Shown one piece after another: positions 1-8,523 of a DNA stretch of 64,000 nt (positions are counted from its first letter, which is position 1; the number at the start of each line of letters is the position of its first letter). This DNA is from Pseudomonas sp. LBUM920 (lineage in GTDB: Bacteria; Pseudomonadota; Gammaproteobacteria; Pseudomonadales; Pseudomonadaceae). The translations under genes and the position numbers were made by a program. The stretch spans positions 973,501-1,037,500 of the forward strand of contig NZ_CP027762.1 in NCBI RefSeq assembly GCF_003852315.1. The letters are read 5' to 3'. The notes below the pieces were generated by a model. It saw nothing but the letters and a program-made list of their open reading frames with translations. It did not search any database and had not been told where the DNA came from.

Positions 1-666
1 GCTGCGGAATTTCGACAGGCTCTGCTCGGTACGTGGCGACACGCGGTCGAAGTAAGCGCCCTGGAACGACAGGTTGCTGAACTCTTCGCTGTTGAGGGCA
101 AAACCTTCAAAGCTCGACGGCAGTGCACGGTTGCCGATGGTGTCGATAATGCCGCTGCTGAAGTTCTGGCGACCGGCGGTCAAGGTGGTGTTGGACACAC
201 GGAACTTGACGTTGGCCAGGCCCAGTTTGCTCCACTGGCCTACGGCATCGCCGTCGGAGTCGGCCAGGGTACGGTTGGAACCGCCCTTGATGTCACGCTT
301 GCTCTGGTCGAGCGCGATGACGTTGTAACCCGCTACTTCGGTTGCTACCCCAACAGTGCCTTGGGTGAAGCCCGAGGAGTAGTTAAGGATGGTGCCTTGC
401 AGCCAGTTGGTACGGTAGGCGTCGGTGCGAGCCTCGCCGTGCTTCTGGTAAGTGAACTTGCTACCACGGAAACGCTGCTCGTTGGAAAACCAGTTACGGG
501 TAGTACCGCCCAGGCTTTGACCGTCGATAAAGCCTTTGGCCTCGCTTTGGGCGCTGGTGCCGGCCAATGTGGTCGGAACGAAGTCCTGGCTCTGGGTTTC
601 AGCGAAGGCGGTCGCCGTGATGCTGCTGATGGCCAGGGCCAGAAGCGCTTTGCTGCTCAGTTTCAT
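1..666 (-). CDS. OprD-family outer-membrane porin, C-terminus cut by window edge
   Basis: Outer-membrane channel of the OprD/Opd family, which lets small nutrients such as peptides, amino acids or organic acids enter. Only the first 222 codons are in the window. The start ATG at 664-666 follows a GGAG ribosome site, and the product opens with a signal peptide (MKLSSKALLALAISSITATAFA). After it comes the family's N-terminal pattern: FVPTTL, FIDGQSL, RNWFSNEQ, and an arginine-aromatic-rich first strand region. It lies directly downstream of three peptide-binding proteins on the same strand. That is the arrangement of the dpp/opdP peptide-uptake region in other pseudomonads, so a role as peptide porin (OpdP-like) is the best inference. 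The missing C-terminal two thirds prevent subtyping. Confidence 0.85.
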   Translation of the reverse strand, partial: MKLSSKALLALAISSITATAFAETQSQDFVPTTLAGTSAQSEAKGFIDGQSLGGTTRNWFSNEQRFRGSKFTYQKHGEARTDAYRTNWLQGTILNYSSGFTQGTVGVATEVAGYNVIALDQSKRDIKGGSNRTLADSDGDAVGQWSKLGLANVKFRVSNTTLTAGRQNFSSGIIDTIGNRALPSSFEGFALNSEEFSNLSFQGAYFDRVSPRTEQSLSKFRS

Positions 667-749
667 GGGTGGAGCTCCTTTGGTTCTCTTTTTAATGCCG
701 GTCTTTTTAGGTGAACCGGCTATTGGGTGTGTAACTCGTTCAAGCCTTT

Positions 750-761
750 GCAAACGTTTGC
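750..761. promoter_or_regulatory. Perfect 12-bp palindrome upstream of the porin gene
   Basis: GCAAACGTTTGC lies 84 bp upstream of the porin start codon. A perfect dyad with a central CG is typical of LacI/GalR/PurR-family operators, and the sequence is close to the enterobacterial PurR core. The regulator is not known from this window. Confidence 0.35.
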
Positions 762-797
762 CGTAGGAAATTTCCCAACAAAAGGCTGCACGTTTGC

Positions 798-820
798 CAG
801 GGAGCCAACGTCGCTCCCTG
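798..820 (-). terminator. Possible hairpin terminator after the peptide-binding protein
   Basis: An 8-bp perfect stem (CAGGGAGC/GCTCCCTG) with a 7-nt loop starts 16 bp past the stop of the upstream minus-strand gene. No T-run follows on the minus strand, so it may be a weak terminator or an mRNA-end stabiliser. Confidence 0.35.
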
Positions 821-836
821 CAATCCGGTTATTTTT

Positions 837-2441
837 TTATGGGTTGATACTGACGCCCGAGAACACGTTGCGGCCGAAGGGGCTCACTTTAAAACCTTCG
901 ACTTTGGCGCTTAACGGCTGGTTGACCGTCGAGTGGGCGACGGGCGTGATCGGCACCTGCTGCTTGAGCAGTTGCTGCGCCTGTTTGTATAGAACAGTCC
1001 TTTGTTCGCGGTCGGTCACGACCTTGGCTTGCTTGATCAGCTTGTCGTACGCCGGGTCACACCACATGGAGTAGTTGTTCCCGCCGATGGCGTCGCAGCT
1101 GTAAAGAGTGCCCAGCCAGTTGTCCGGGTCACCGTTGTCGCCGGTCCAGCCGATCAGGCTGATGTCGTGCTCACCGTTCTTGGTGCGCTTGATGTACTCG
1201 CCCCATTCGTAGCTGACGATCTTGACCTTGAGGCCGATCTTGGCCCAATCGCTTTGCAGCATTTCGGCCATCAGCTTGGCATTGGGGTTGTAAGGCCGTT
1301 GCACCGGCATCGCCCACAGGGTGATCTCGGTACCTTCCTTGACGCCGGCGGCCTTGAGCAATTCCTTGGCTTTTTCCGGGTTGTAGGCAGCGTCCTTGAT
1401 GCTGTCGTCGTAGGACCACTGGGTCGGCGGCATGGCGTTGACTGCCAGTTGGCCGGCGCCCTGGTACACGGCGTTGAGGATGCTTTGCTTGTTCACCGCC
1501 ATGTCCAGCGCCTGACGCACTTCGAGCTGGTCGAAGGGTTTGTGGCGCACGTTGTAGGCGATGTAACCCAGGTTGAAGCCGGGTTTGGTCAGCAGTTGCA
1601 GGTTCGGGTCGGCCTTGAGGGCGTCGACGTCTGCCGGGCGCGGGTGCAGCGTGATCTGGCATTCACCGGCCTTGAGCTTCTGTACCCGCACCGACGCATC
1701 GGTGTTGATGGCGAAGATCAGTTGGTCCAGCTTGACCCGGCTTGGGTCCCAGTACTGTTTGTTACCCACGTAACGGATCTGCGAGTCTTTCTGATAACGC
1801 TGGAACACAAACGGACCAGTGCCAATCGGCTTCTGGTTGATGTCGCTGGGCTTGCCTTCCTTGAGCAACTGCTCGGCGTACTCGGCCGACAGAATCGAGG
1901 CAAAGCTCATGGCGATATTTTGAACGAACGCAGCGTCGACCGTATTCAAAGTCATCACCACGGTGTGCGGGTCGGTTTTCTCGACCTTGGCAATGTTCTT
2001 GTTCAGGCTCATCCCGTTGAAGTACGGAAACTCGGTGGGGTAGGCCTTGCGAAACGGGTGGTCGGGGTCAAGCATGCGGTTGAAGGTGAACAGCACGTCG
2101 TCGGCGTTGAAGTCGCGCGTCGGCTTGAATTCCTTGTTGCTGTGGAATTTCACCCCTTCACGCAAGTGAAAGGTGTAGGTCAGGCCGTCTTCGGAAATAT
2201 CCCACTTGGTTGCCAACCCAGGTACCACATTGGTCGCGCCTTTTTCGAACTCAACCAAGCGGTTGTACAGCGGCTCGGCCGCATCGTTGTCGGTGGCGGT
2301 GGTGTACTGCGCGGTGTCAAACCCGGCCGGGCTGCCTTCAGAGCAGAACACCAGGCTCTTCTTGTCGGCGGCTTGGCCCATCGTGGCCACAGCCAGCAGG
2401 CTGGTGCCAAAAATTGCGGATAGAACAGTGGTATGGCGCAT
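837..2441 (-). CDS. ABC transporter periplasmic peptide-binding protein (SBP family 5), copy 1
   Basis: Periplasmic solute-binding protein of the DppA/OppA type (534 aa, normal family length) that delivers di- or oligopeptides to an inner-membrane ABC transporter. A Sec signal peptide with an AxA cleavage site near residue 24 (VATMGQA-AD) replaces the lipobox of OppA-type lipoproteins. The family block GLTYTFHLREGVKFH appears around residue 90, and VSYEWGEYIKR and GWTGDNGDPDNWLG lie near the C-terminal third. It is the third of three similar genes on this strand and sits just ahead of the OprD-type porin. The dppBCDF membrane and ATPase genes would be expected beyond the left edge. Cysteine pairs (C33, C258, and two near GTLYSCDAIGGNNYSMWCDP) are shared with copy 3 but partly lost in copy 2. 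Confidence 0.92.
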   Translation of the reverse strand: MRHTTVLSAIFGTSLLAVATMGQAADKKSLVFCSEGSPAGFDTAQYTTATDNDAAEPLYNRLVEFEKGATNVVPGLATKWDISEDGLTYTFHLREGVKFHSNKEFKPTRDFNADDVLFTFNRMLDPDHPFRKAYPTEFPYFNGMSLNKNIAKVEKTDPHTVVMTLNTVDAAFVQNIAMSFASILSAEYAEQLLKEGKPSDINQKPIGTGPFVFQRYQKDSQIRYVGNKQYWDPSRVKLDQLIFAINTDASVRVQKLKAGECQITLHPRPADVDALKADPNLQLLTKPGFNLGYIAYNVRHKPFDQLEVRQALDMAVNKQSILNAVYQGAGQLAVNAMPPTQWSYDDSIKDAAYNPEKAKELLKAAGVKEGTEITLWAMPVQRPYNPNAKLMAEMLQSDWAKIGLKVKIVSYEWGEYIKRTKNGEHDISLIGWTGDNGDPDNWLGTLYSCDAIGGNNYSMWCDPAYDKLIKQAKVVTDREQRTVLYKQAQQLLKQQVPITPVAHSTVNQPLSAKVEGFKVSPFGRNVFSGVSINP

Positions 2442-2746
2442 GACGATCCCGATCCTTGTTTGTAGTTGTCATCAGCGAGCAATCACCCAGGCGCGAAGCC
2501 TGGGAGACATCACTGATCCCACATACGGCAGGTGCCTTTCCGATATTGGTGCCTCTGCTGTCGTACGACGGTATGGGCCGTGGACTTCGCAGTAAATGCG
2601 CCAAAACGGATTGACCTTGTAGGCAACAGACGCACCTATCGCAGTTCGTTGCCGTAGGACGGTAACGGTTGCAAAGGTGGTCTGATTCCTACGGTCCAGG
2701 CGGATGCAATAACGGCGACGTTATGAAACGTCGCCGTTATTAATCC
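2442..2746. other. Intergenic leader of peptide-binding protein copy 1
   Basis: 305 bp without a convincing gene. It contains the terminator of copy 2 (2708-2741) and presumably the promoter of copy 1. Short overlapping reading frames here look like chance. The string TTGCCGTAGGA occurs here (near 2648) and again upstream of the porin (near 758), which may reflect shared regulation. Confidence 0.5.
2708..2741 (-). terminator. Strong hairpin after peptide-binding protein copy 2
   Basis: A perfect 15-bp inverted repeat (arms 2708-2722 and 2727-2741, loop of 4) lies 6 bp past the stop codon at 2747. The outer part is AT-rich (AATAA/TTATT), so on the minus strand it ends in TTATT like a Rho-independent terminator. 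Confidence 0.7.
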
Positions 2747-4375
2747 TTACTTGCCGCTTACGCTCACGCCGTAGAAGGAGTTCAAGCCAAACGGGCTGAT
2801 CTTGAAGTCCTGCACGGTGTTGCGCATGGGTTGATACACCGTCGAGTGCGCGATAGGTGTGTAAGGCAATTCATGTTTCAGGAGTTGTTGCGCCTGCTTG
2901 TACAGTTCGGTGCGCTTGGCCACATCAGTGGTCGACTTGGCCTGACTGATCAGGTCGTCATACTGCTTGTTGGTGAACTTGGAGAAGTTGTTACCGTTCA
3001 AGGCCGAGGAGGCAAAGAGGGTACCCAACCAGTTGTCCGGGTCACCATTGTCACCGCTCCAGCCGATGATCATCGCCTGGTTCTCGCCGCCTTTGGAGCG
3101 CTTGATGTACTCGCCCCACTCGTAGCTGACGATGTTGACCTTCAGGCCGATCTGTTTCCAGTCGCTCTGCAGCATCTCGGCCATCAGTTTGGCGTTCGGG
3201 TTGTACGGACGCTGAACCGGCATGGCCCACAAGGTGATCTCGGTGCCTTCCTTGATACCGGCCTCCTTGAGCAGTTCCTTGGCTTTGGCCGGGTCGTACT
3301 TGGCGTCTTTGATGGTGGTGTCATACGACCATTGGGTCGGCGGCATGGCGTTGACGGCCAGTTGGCCTGCGCCCTGATACACGGAGTCGATGATCTGCTG
3401 CTTGTTGACCGACATGTCCAGCGCCTGGCGAACCCGCAGGTCTGCCAATGGGTTCGGCGTGGTCTGGCCCTTAAGCACAGGCATGACGTTGTAAGCGATA
3501 TAACCCAGGTTGAAACCCGCCTGGTGCGGCATCTTCATGTCCTTGTCCGCTTCCAGTGGCTTGATGTCCGCTGGGCGAGGATAGGCCGTGATCTGGCACT
3601 CATTCTTCTTGAGTTTTTGAATGCGTACCGAGGCGTCAGTGGAGATCGAGAAGATCAGGTTATCAACCTTGACGTCTTCAGGCTTCCAGTAGTCCTTGTT
3701 GCCGGTAAAGCGGATGTTGGAGTCTTTCTGGTAGCTCTTGAAAACGAACGGACCGGTGCCGATAGGCTTCTGGTTGATGTCGCTGGCTTTGCCTTCCTTC
3801 AACAGCTGGGCAGCGTATTCGGCCGACTGGATCGACGCGAAACTCATTGCCAGGTTCTGGATGAAAGCCGCGTCCACGGTGCCAAGGGTGAACTTGACGG
3901 TGTGGTCATCAACTTTTTCGATGTTCTTGATGTTCTTGTCCATTTCCATGTCCGAGAAGTACGGGAACTCGGTTGGATAGGCTTTACGGAACGGATCGTC
4001 CTTGTTGATCATGCGATTGAACGTGAACAGCACGTCATCGGCATTGAATTCACGAGTCGGCTTGAAGTACGGGGTGGTGTGGAACTTGACGCCTTCACGA
4101 AGGTGGAAGGTATACGTCAGGCCATCCGGGGAAACGTCCCAACTGGTGGCCAGGCCAGGAACAACGGCGGTGCCGCCACGTTCAAATTGGCTCAGGCGGT
4201 TGAACACGGTTTCGGCCGAGGCATCGAAGTCTGTTCCGGTGGTGTACTGGCCTGGGTCAAAACCGGCCGGGCTCCCTTCGGAGCAGAACACCAGGTTAGT
4301 CGCCGCTTGGGCGAAAGGGGCTGCGGCCATAAGGCCAGCGCTAACTAAAAGCGGAAGGACTGCGTGTTTAAGCAT
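2747..4375 (-). CDS. ABC transporter periplasmic peptide-binding protein (SBP family 5), copy 2
   Basis: 542-aa DppA-like periplasmic binding protein, paralogous to the genes on both sides. The ATG at 4373-4375 is chosen because GAGG stands 6 nt upstream and a clean signal peptide follows (MLKHAVLPLLVSAGLMAAAPFAQA); an in-frame ATG 24 nt further upstream would only add a polar leader. It shares LVFCSEGSPAGFDPGQYTTG, GLTYTFHLREGVKFH and VSYEWGEYIKR with its paralogues. It differs by an insertion near residue 310 (VMPVLKGQTTPNPLADL) and by having ASSALNGNNFSKFTNKQ where copies 1 and 3 carry two cysteines. Binding-pocket divergence therefore suggests a different peptide range. Its own terminator and a 258-bp leader suggest separate transcription. 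Confidence 0.92.
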   Translation of the reverse strand: MLKHAVLPLLVSAGLMAAAPFAQAATNLVFCSEGSPAGFDPGQYTTGTDFDASAETVFNRLSQFERGGTAVVPGLATSWDVSPDGLTYTFHLREGVKFHTTPYFKPTREFNADDVLFTFNRMINKDDPFRKAYPTEFPYFSDMEMDKNIKNIEKVDDHTVKFTLGTVDAAFIQNLAMSFASIQSAEYAAQLLKEGKASDINQKPIGTGPFVFKSYQKDSNIRFTGNKDYWKPEDVKVDNLIFSISTDASVRIQKLKKNECQITAYPRPADIKPLEADKDMKMPHQAGFNLGYIAYNVMPVLKGQTTPNPLADLRVRQALDMSVNKQQIIDSVYQGAGQLAVNAMPPTQWSYDTTIKDAKYDPAKAKELLKEAGIKEGTEITLWAMPVQRPYNPNAKLMAEMLQSDWKQIGLKVNIVSYEWGEYIKRSKGGENQAMIIGWSGDNGDPDNWLGTLFASSALNGNNFSKFTNKQYDDLISQAKSTTDVAKRTELYKQAQQLLKHELPYTPIAHSTVYQPMRNTVQDFKISPFGLNSFYGVSVSGK

Positions 4376-4519
4376 GTTGGCCTCATGATTTGTTGTCATT
4401 TTTGGTGTTGAGGGCGACCTCGTGAGTCGGCCTGCGGATACTTATGCAGGGGCCATACCCATTGCAAGATGCTGAACCGTCGTGAGGGCCAAACAGTGGT
4501 ACGAACGTACAGGAATGTC

Positions 4520-4547
4520 GCATTTATGAAAGTTTGTACATAAATGC
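4520..4547. promoter_or_regulatory. Inverted repeat in the leader of peptide-binding protein copy 2
   Basis: GCATTTATG (4520-4528) and CATAAATGC (4539-4547) form a perfect 9-bp dyad with a 10-nt AT-rich spacer. It is about 145 bp upstream of the copy 2 start. Its symmetry suits a dimeric regulator; nothing identifies which one. Confidence 0.35.
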
Positions 4548-4585
4548 ATATATATAGAGGGTTTTTTCGGTGCATTTGACGCACC

Positions 4586-4624
4586 AAAAAAGCCCAACCG
4601 AGGCGTCTGGCGCACTCGGTTGGG
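4586..4624 (-). terminator. Rho-independent terminator after peptide-binding protein copy 3
   Basis: CCCAACCGAG (4593-4602) pairs with CTCGGTTGGG (4615-4624), and on the minus strand the stem is followed by a run of T (complement of 4586-4591). It starts 10 bp past the stop at 4634. A second small stem (GGTGC/GCACC) lies just beyond it. Confidence 0.85.
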
Positions 4625-4633
4625 GCGCAGCTG

Positions 4634-6235
4634 TTACTTATCTAGACTGACACCATAAAACGGCGTCAGGCCAAAAGGACTGATCCTGAAGTCCTGCACT
4701 TCTTTTCGAATTGGCTGGAAAACCGTCGAGTTTGCGATAGGCGTTATAGGTACTTGTTCCTTAAGGATTTTTTGTGCCTGTTGATACCACTTGATGCGCT
4801 GGTCGCGGTCACTGCTGACTTTGGCTTGCTGCACAAGCTTGTCGTAGGCCGGGTTACACCATTTGGCGTAGTTGCTGCCTTTGACCGCGGCACAACTGTA
4901 GAGCACGCCGAGCCAGTTATCCGGGTCGCCGTTGTCCCCGGTCCAGCCGTAAATCATCGCGTCATGTTCGCCATTTTTCGCGCGTTTGATGTATTCGCCC
5001 CATTCGTAGCTGACTATGTTGGCTTTGATACCCACCTTTTCCCAATCCTGCTGAATCATCTGCGCCGACATTCGCGCGTTTGGATTGGAGGCGCGCTGCA
5101 CGGTCATCGCCCAAAGATTGATGGTGGTACCTGGTGCAACCCCTGCTTCTTTTAGTAGCGCCCGCGCCTTGGTCGGGTCGTAGGGAGCGTCCTTGATGGT
5201 GGGGTCATAAGACCACTGTGCGGGTGGCAATGCGTTCTGCGCCAATTGCCCGGCGCTCTGGTACACGGCCTTGATAATCGCCGGTTTGTCGATGGCCATA
5301 TCCAGGGCCTGGCGCACTTTGAGTTGGTCAAGCGGCGGGTGAGTCACGTTGTAAGCAAGAAAGCCCAGGTTGAAACCGGCTTGTTGCAGCACGCGCAGGT
5401 TAGGGTCCTGTTTCATCACCTCGATATCGGCCGGGCGTGGGTAACCGCTGACCTGGCACTCGCCGGCCTTGAGCTTCTGCAAGCGCGAAGCAGCGTCCGG
5501 AGTGATGGCAAACACCAGGTTGTCGAGCTTCACATCCTCGGGTTTCCAATACTGTTTATTGGCGACGTAACGGATCTGCGAGTCTTTCTGGTAGCGCTTG
5601 AACATAAACGGCCCGGTGCCGACGGGTTTCTGGTTGATGTCTTCAGCCTTGCCCTCTTTCAACAGCTGGGCTGCGTATTCGGCTGACTGCACCGAGGCAA
5701 AACTCATGGCCAGGTTCTGCACGAACGAAGCATCGACATTATTCAGGTTGAAACGCACGGTGTGATCGTCGAGTTTTTCGACGTTTTTGATCGTGGTGTT
5801 CAACCCCATGTCGGTGAAGTACGGCGACTCGGACGGGTAAGCCTTGCGAAATGGGCTGTCGGCATCCAGCAGGCGGTTGAAGGTAAAAAGCACGTCATCC
5901 GCGTTGAAGTCGCGGGTAGGGGTGAAGTAGTCGGTGGTGTGGAACTTGACGCCATCGCGCAGATGGAAGGTGTAGCTCAGGCCGTCATTGGATACCTCCC
6001 AGCGCGTTGCCAGGCCGGGTTCGACTTCGGTGCCGCCACGCTTGAACTGGGTCAAGCGGTTGAACACGGTTTCGGCGGAGGCATCAAAATCGGTGCCGCT
6101 GGTGTACTGACTGGGGTCGAAGCCGGCAGGGCTGGCTTCAGAGCAGTAGACCAGGGTGCTGGCCGCCTGGGCCATCGGCATGAACGCCAGCAGGCTTGCA
6201 GCCAGGAGTAGCGGTTTGAAAACGGTTCTTTCCAT
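4634..6235 (-). CDS. ABC transporter periplasmic peptide-binding protein (SBP family 5), copy 3
   Basis: 533-aa DppA-like protein, the first of the three tandem paralogues in transcription order. The start at 6233-6235 is preceded by GGAG at 5 nt and begins a signal peptide (MERTVFKPLLLAASLLAFMPMAQA); the longer in-frame opening carries no ribosome site. It retains the family block GLSYTFHLRDGVKFH and the GWTGDNGDPDNWLG stretch. It also has the cysteine pair in VLYSCAAVKGSNYAKWCNP shared with copy 1. Residue differences are spread along the whole length rather than confined to one domain, so these are old duplicates and not a recent tandem copy. Ligand specificity cannot be read from sequence. 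Confidence 0.92.
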   Translation of the reverse strand: MERTVFKPLLLAASLLAFMPMAQAASTLVYCSEASPAGFDPSQYTSGTDFDASAETVFNRLTQFKRGGTEVEPGLATRWEVSNDGLSYTFHLRDGVKFHTTDYFTPTRDFNADDVLFTFNRLLDADSPFRKAYPSESPYFTDMGLNTTIKNVEKLDDHTVRFNLNNVDASFVQNLAMSFASVQSAEYAAQLLKEGKAEDINQKPVGTGPFMFKRYQKDSQIRYVANKQYWKPEDVKLDNLVFAITPDAASRLQKLKAGECQVSGYPRPADIEVMKQDPNLRVLQQAGFNLGFLAYNVTHPPLDQLKVRQALDMAIDKPAIIKAVYQSAGQLAQNALPPAQWSYDPTIKDAPYDPTKARALLKEAGVAPGTTINLWAMTVQRASNPNARMSAQMIQQDWEKVGIKANIVSYEWGEYIKRAKNGEHDAMIYGWTGDNGDPDNWLGVLYSCAAVKGSNYAKWCNPAYDKLVQQAKVSSDRDQRIKWYQQAQKILKEQVPITPIANSTVFQPIRKEVQDFRISPFGLTPFYGVSLDK

Positions 6236-6275
6236 GGAAACTCCTGAAGTGGCAGGCCTATACAGCCGCCCAAAC

Positions 6276-6306
6276 GAAAACGGCGGCAACCGAGGTTACC
6301 GCCGTT
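6276..6306 (-). terminator. Terminator after the SIMPL-domain gene
   Basis: AACGGCGG (6279-6286) and CCGCCGTT (6299-6306) form a GC-rich stem extended by AACC/GGTT. On the minus strand it is followed by TTTTCGTTT, 20 bp past the stop codon at 6326. Confidence 0.75.
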
Positions 6307-6325
6307 CAGGTTTGTCAGGTAGAGG

Positions 6326-7042
6326 TCACTGCATCTGTACTTCGATCACGCCGTCTGCGCTCATGTTGACCTGGCTGGTGCCGGCTTCCACTTGCGGGGT
6401 AGGTGCCGAATCCGCCATGGCCGCTTTCATCATCATCCCGCCGTTGCGGGCGTAAGGCATTGGGTAGCCATTGGTGTTGAAGTTCAGGTTGACGATCTTG
6501 TAGCCCTTGCCGCCCAGTGCATCGGTGGCCAGTTGCGCACGCGCCTTGAAGGCGGCGACCGCGTCTTTAAGCAGTGCATCTTCGCTGGACTTGCGCGTGG
6601 CGTCGGCAATGGCGAAGTCCATGTTTTCCATTTTCAGGGTGTTCAGCAAATCGCCGGTGAGCTTGGACAGCGCCGGGAAATCCGCGCTTTCCAGGCGCAG
6701 TTCGGCACGCTCGCGCCAGCCGGTGATCTTCTGGTTCTTGTTGTCGTAGATCGGGTAGCTGCTGCGGCTGCCCTGGCGCAGGGTCACGCCTTTGACTTCG
6801 CGAGCTTCGCCCAGGGCCTTGTTCAGGGTGGTGGTGATTTCGGCGGCGAGCTTGGCCGGGTCGGTGTTTTGTGACTCGGTATAAAGGGTGACGATCATCT
6901 TGTCGCGAGCCACTTCCTGGCTGACTTCGGCACGCAGGGAGATCTGGTTGTAATGCAGTTCATCGGCGGCCATGGCCGGCAGGCTGGCCAGGGCGCTGGC
7001 GCTGAGAGTGAGGACAGCTGCGCTGCGAGTGAAACGAGACAT
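6326..7042 (-). CDS. SIMPL (DUF541) domain periplasmic protein
   Basis: 238-aa exported protein of the SIMPL/DUF541 family (E. coli YggE relatives), linked in the literature to outer-membrane or oxidative-stress functions but of unknown biochemistry. The start at 7040-7042 has GGAG 6 nt upstream and is followed by a signal peptide ending in LASLPAMA-AD. The open frame continues 46 codons upstream without a ribosome site. The body shows the family pattern: an N-terminal VSQEVARDKMIVTLYTESQ strand, a central GWRERAELRLES segment and a glycine-rich NFNTNGYPMPYARN hairpin. It lies between the peptide-binding genes and roxS with its own terminator, so it is probably monocistronic. Confidence 0.85.
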   Translation of the reverse strand: MSRFTRSAAVLTLSASALASLPAMAADELHYNQISLRAEVSQEVARDKMIVTLYTESQNTDPAKLAAEITTTLNKALGEAREVKGVTLRQGSRSSYPIYDNKNQKITGWRERAELRLESADFPALSKLTGDLLNTLKMENMDFAIADATRKSSEDALLKDAVAAFKARAQLATDALGGKGYKIVNLNFNTNGYPMPYARNGGMMMKAAMADSAPTPQVEAGTSQVNMSADGVIEVQMQ

Positions 7043-7260
7043 GGAAGCTCCTTGGGATGGTCGTGTTGGGATAGCCGTGTTCGGTAAGACTGTAGACGGT
7101 GCTATCGGGTTCTTCGGGTTTACACATTCGCTACAAGTGGCCGAGTGCCGACGAACGGTCATCTGCCCGGCCTGCGTCAAAGAGCCACACGCGCCGTGCC
7201 AGCGGGTCTGCTTCGTTTATACTCCTGCCGATCCGCCTGCAGCGCTCACCGGGAGAGCTC

Positions 7261-8523
7261 ATGCTCGCCGCCGTAAAACTGACTTCCGCCACCCGCCAGA
7301 ACCTCTGGCGCCTGACGTTCATTCGTACCTTGGTACTGGCCGCACAGGCCGGCTCCGTCGGGCTCGCGTATTGGTTCGACCTGCTGCCGCTGCCGTGGCT
7401 GCAGTTGGCCGTGACCCTGGGTTTTTCCATCGTGCTGTGTGTGTTCACCGCCATTCGGCTGCGCACCACGTGGCCGGTGACAGAGCTGGAATACGCGCTG
7501 CAGTTGGCCTGCGACCTGTTCATCCACAGTGTGTTGCTTTATTTCTCCGGTGGTTCCACCAACCCGTTCGTTTCTTACTACCTGGTGCCGCTGACCATTG
7601 CCGCCGTGACGTTGCCATGGCGCTATTCGGTGGTGCTGTCGGGCATCGCGCTGACGCTGTACACCCTGCTGTTGGCGCAGTTTTACCCCCTCAAGACCTT
7701 CCCTATCGCCCGGGAAAATCTGCAGATCTACGGGATGTGGCTGAGCTTTGCGCTGTCCGCTGCGGTTATCACGTTTTTCGCCGCGCGCATGGCCGAAGAG
7801 CTGCGCCGTCAGGAAGAACTGCGCGCCATTCGCCGTGAAGAAGGCCTGCGTGACCAGCAGTTGCTGGCCGTCGCCACCCAGGCCGCCGGCGCGGCCCATG
7901 AGTTGGGCACACCGCTGGCGACCATGAGCGTACTGCTCAAGGAAATGACCCAGGACCATCACGACCCGGCGCTGCAAGACGACCTGAGCGTGTTGCAGGA
8001 ACAGGTCAAGCAGTGCAAGCAGACCTTGCAGCAACTGGTACGCGCCGCCGAGGCCAATCGCCGCCTGGCGGTGGAGATGCAGGACGTGACCCAGTGGCTC
8101 GACGAAGCCCTGAACCGCTGGCACCTGATGCGCCCCGAAGCCAGTTACCGTTTCAACCTGCTGGGCCAGGGCAGCGTGCCGCGCATGGCGCCGCCGCCAG
8201 ACCTGACGCAGGCGTTGCTCAACCTGCTGAACAACGCCGCCGATGCCTGCCCTGAAGGGTTGGGCGTGCAGTTGGACTGGGACGCGGAAAACGTGACCAT
8301 CAGCATTCGTGACCACGGCGCGGGCGTGCCGTTGGCCATTGCCGAGCAAATCGGCAAACCTTTCTTTACCACCAAGGGCAAAGGCTTCGGCCTCGGCCTG
8401 TTTTTGAGCAAGGCCAGCGTGACCCGCGCGGGCGGCTCAGTGAAGCTCTATAGTCATGAGGAAGGTGGCACGCTCACCGAGCTGCGCCTGCCCCGTGTCG
8501 CACGAGGAGATATCGATGAGTGA
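7261..8523 (+). CDS. roxS: Redox sensor histidine kinase RoxS (RegB/PrrB family)
   Basis: Membrane sensor kinase (420 aa) that reads the respiratory quinone or redox state and phosphorylates RoxR. Six hydrophobic segments fill residues ~20-180. The RegB quinone-site heptapeptide GGSTNPF is at 97-103. The H-box AAHELGTPLA carries phospho-acceptor H213. C252 in EQVKQCKQTL lies 39 residues after it, matching the redox-active cysteine of RegB. N-box LLNLLNNAADACP and the glycine boxes DHGAGVP and KGFGLGL complete the ATPase domain. The ATG at 7261 follows GGGAGAGCTC; the reading frame upstream lacks this. It overlaps roxR by 8 bp, so the two are translationally coupled. Family knowledge: RoxSR controls terminal oxidases, including the cyanide-insensitive oxidase. 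Confidence 0.93.
   Translation: MLAAVKLTSATRQNLWRLTFIRTLVLAAQAGSVGLAYWFDLLPLPWLQLAVTLGFSIVLCVFTAIRLRTTWPVTELEYALQLACDLFIHSVLLYFSGGSTNPFVSYYLVPLTIAAVTLPWRYSVVLSGIALTLYTLLLAQFYPLKTFPIARENLQIYGMWLSFALSAAVITFFAARMAEELRRQEELRAIRREEGLRDQQLLAVATQAAGAAHELGTPLATMSVLLKEMTQDHHDPALQDDLSVLQEQVKQCKQTLQQLVRAAEANRRLAVEMQDVTQWLDEALNRWHLMRPEASYRFNLLGQGSVPRMAPPPDLTQALLNLLNNAADACPEGLGVQLDWDAENVTISIRDHGAGVPLAIAEQIGKPFFTTKGKGFGLGLFLSKASVTRAGGSVKLYSHEEGGTLTELRLPRVARGDIDE

Noticed and set aside
1002..2423. 473-codon open frame on the plus strand over the first peptide-binding gene
   Set aside because: Antisense shadow of a well-supported family gene; arginine/valine-rich product with no recognisable motif, typical of high GC third-position bias.
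2831..4348. 505-codon plus-strand frame over the second peptide-binding gene
   Set aside because: Same antisense artefact, mirrored over the paralogous gene.
4396..4587. 63-codon minus-strand frame upstream of peptide-binding protein copy 2
   Set aside because: Runs through an AT-rich regulatory region and inverted repeat, with no ribosome site or coding signature.
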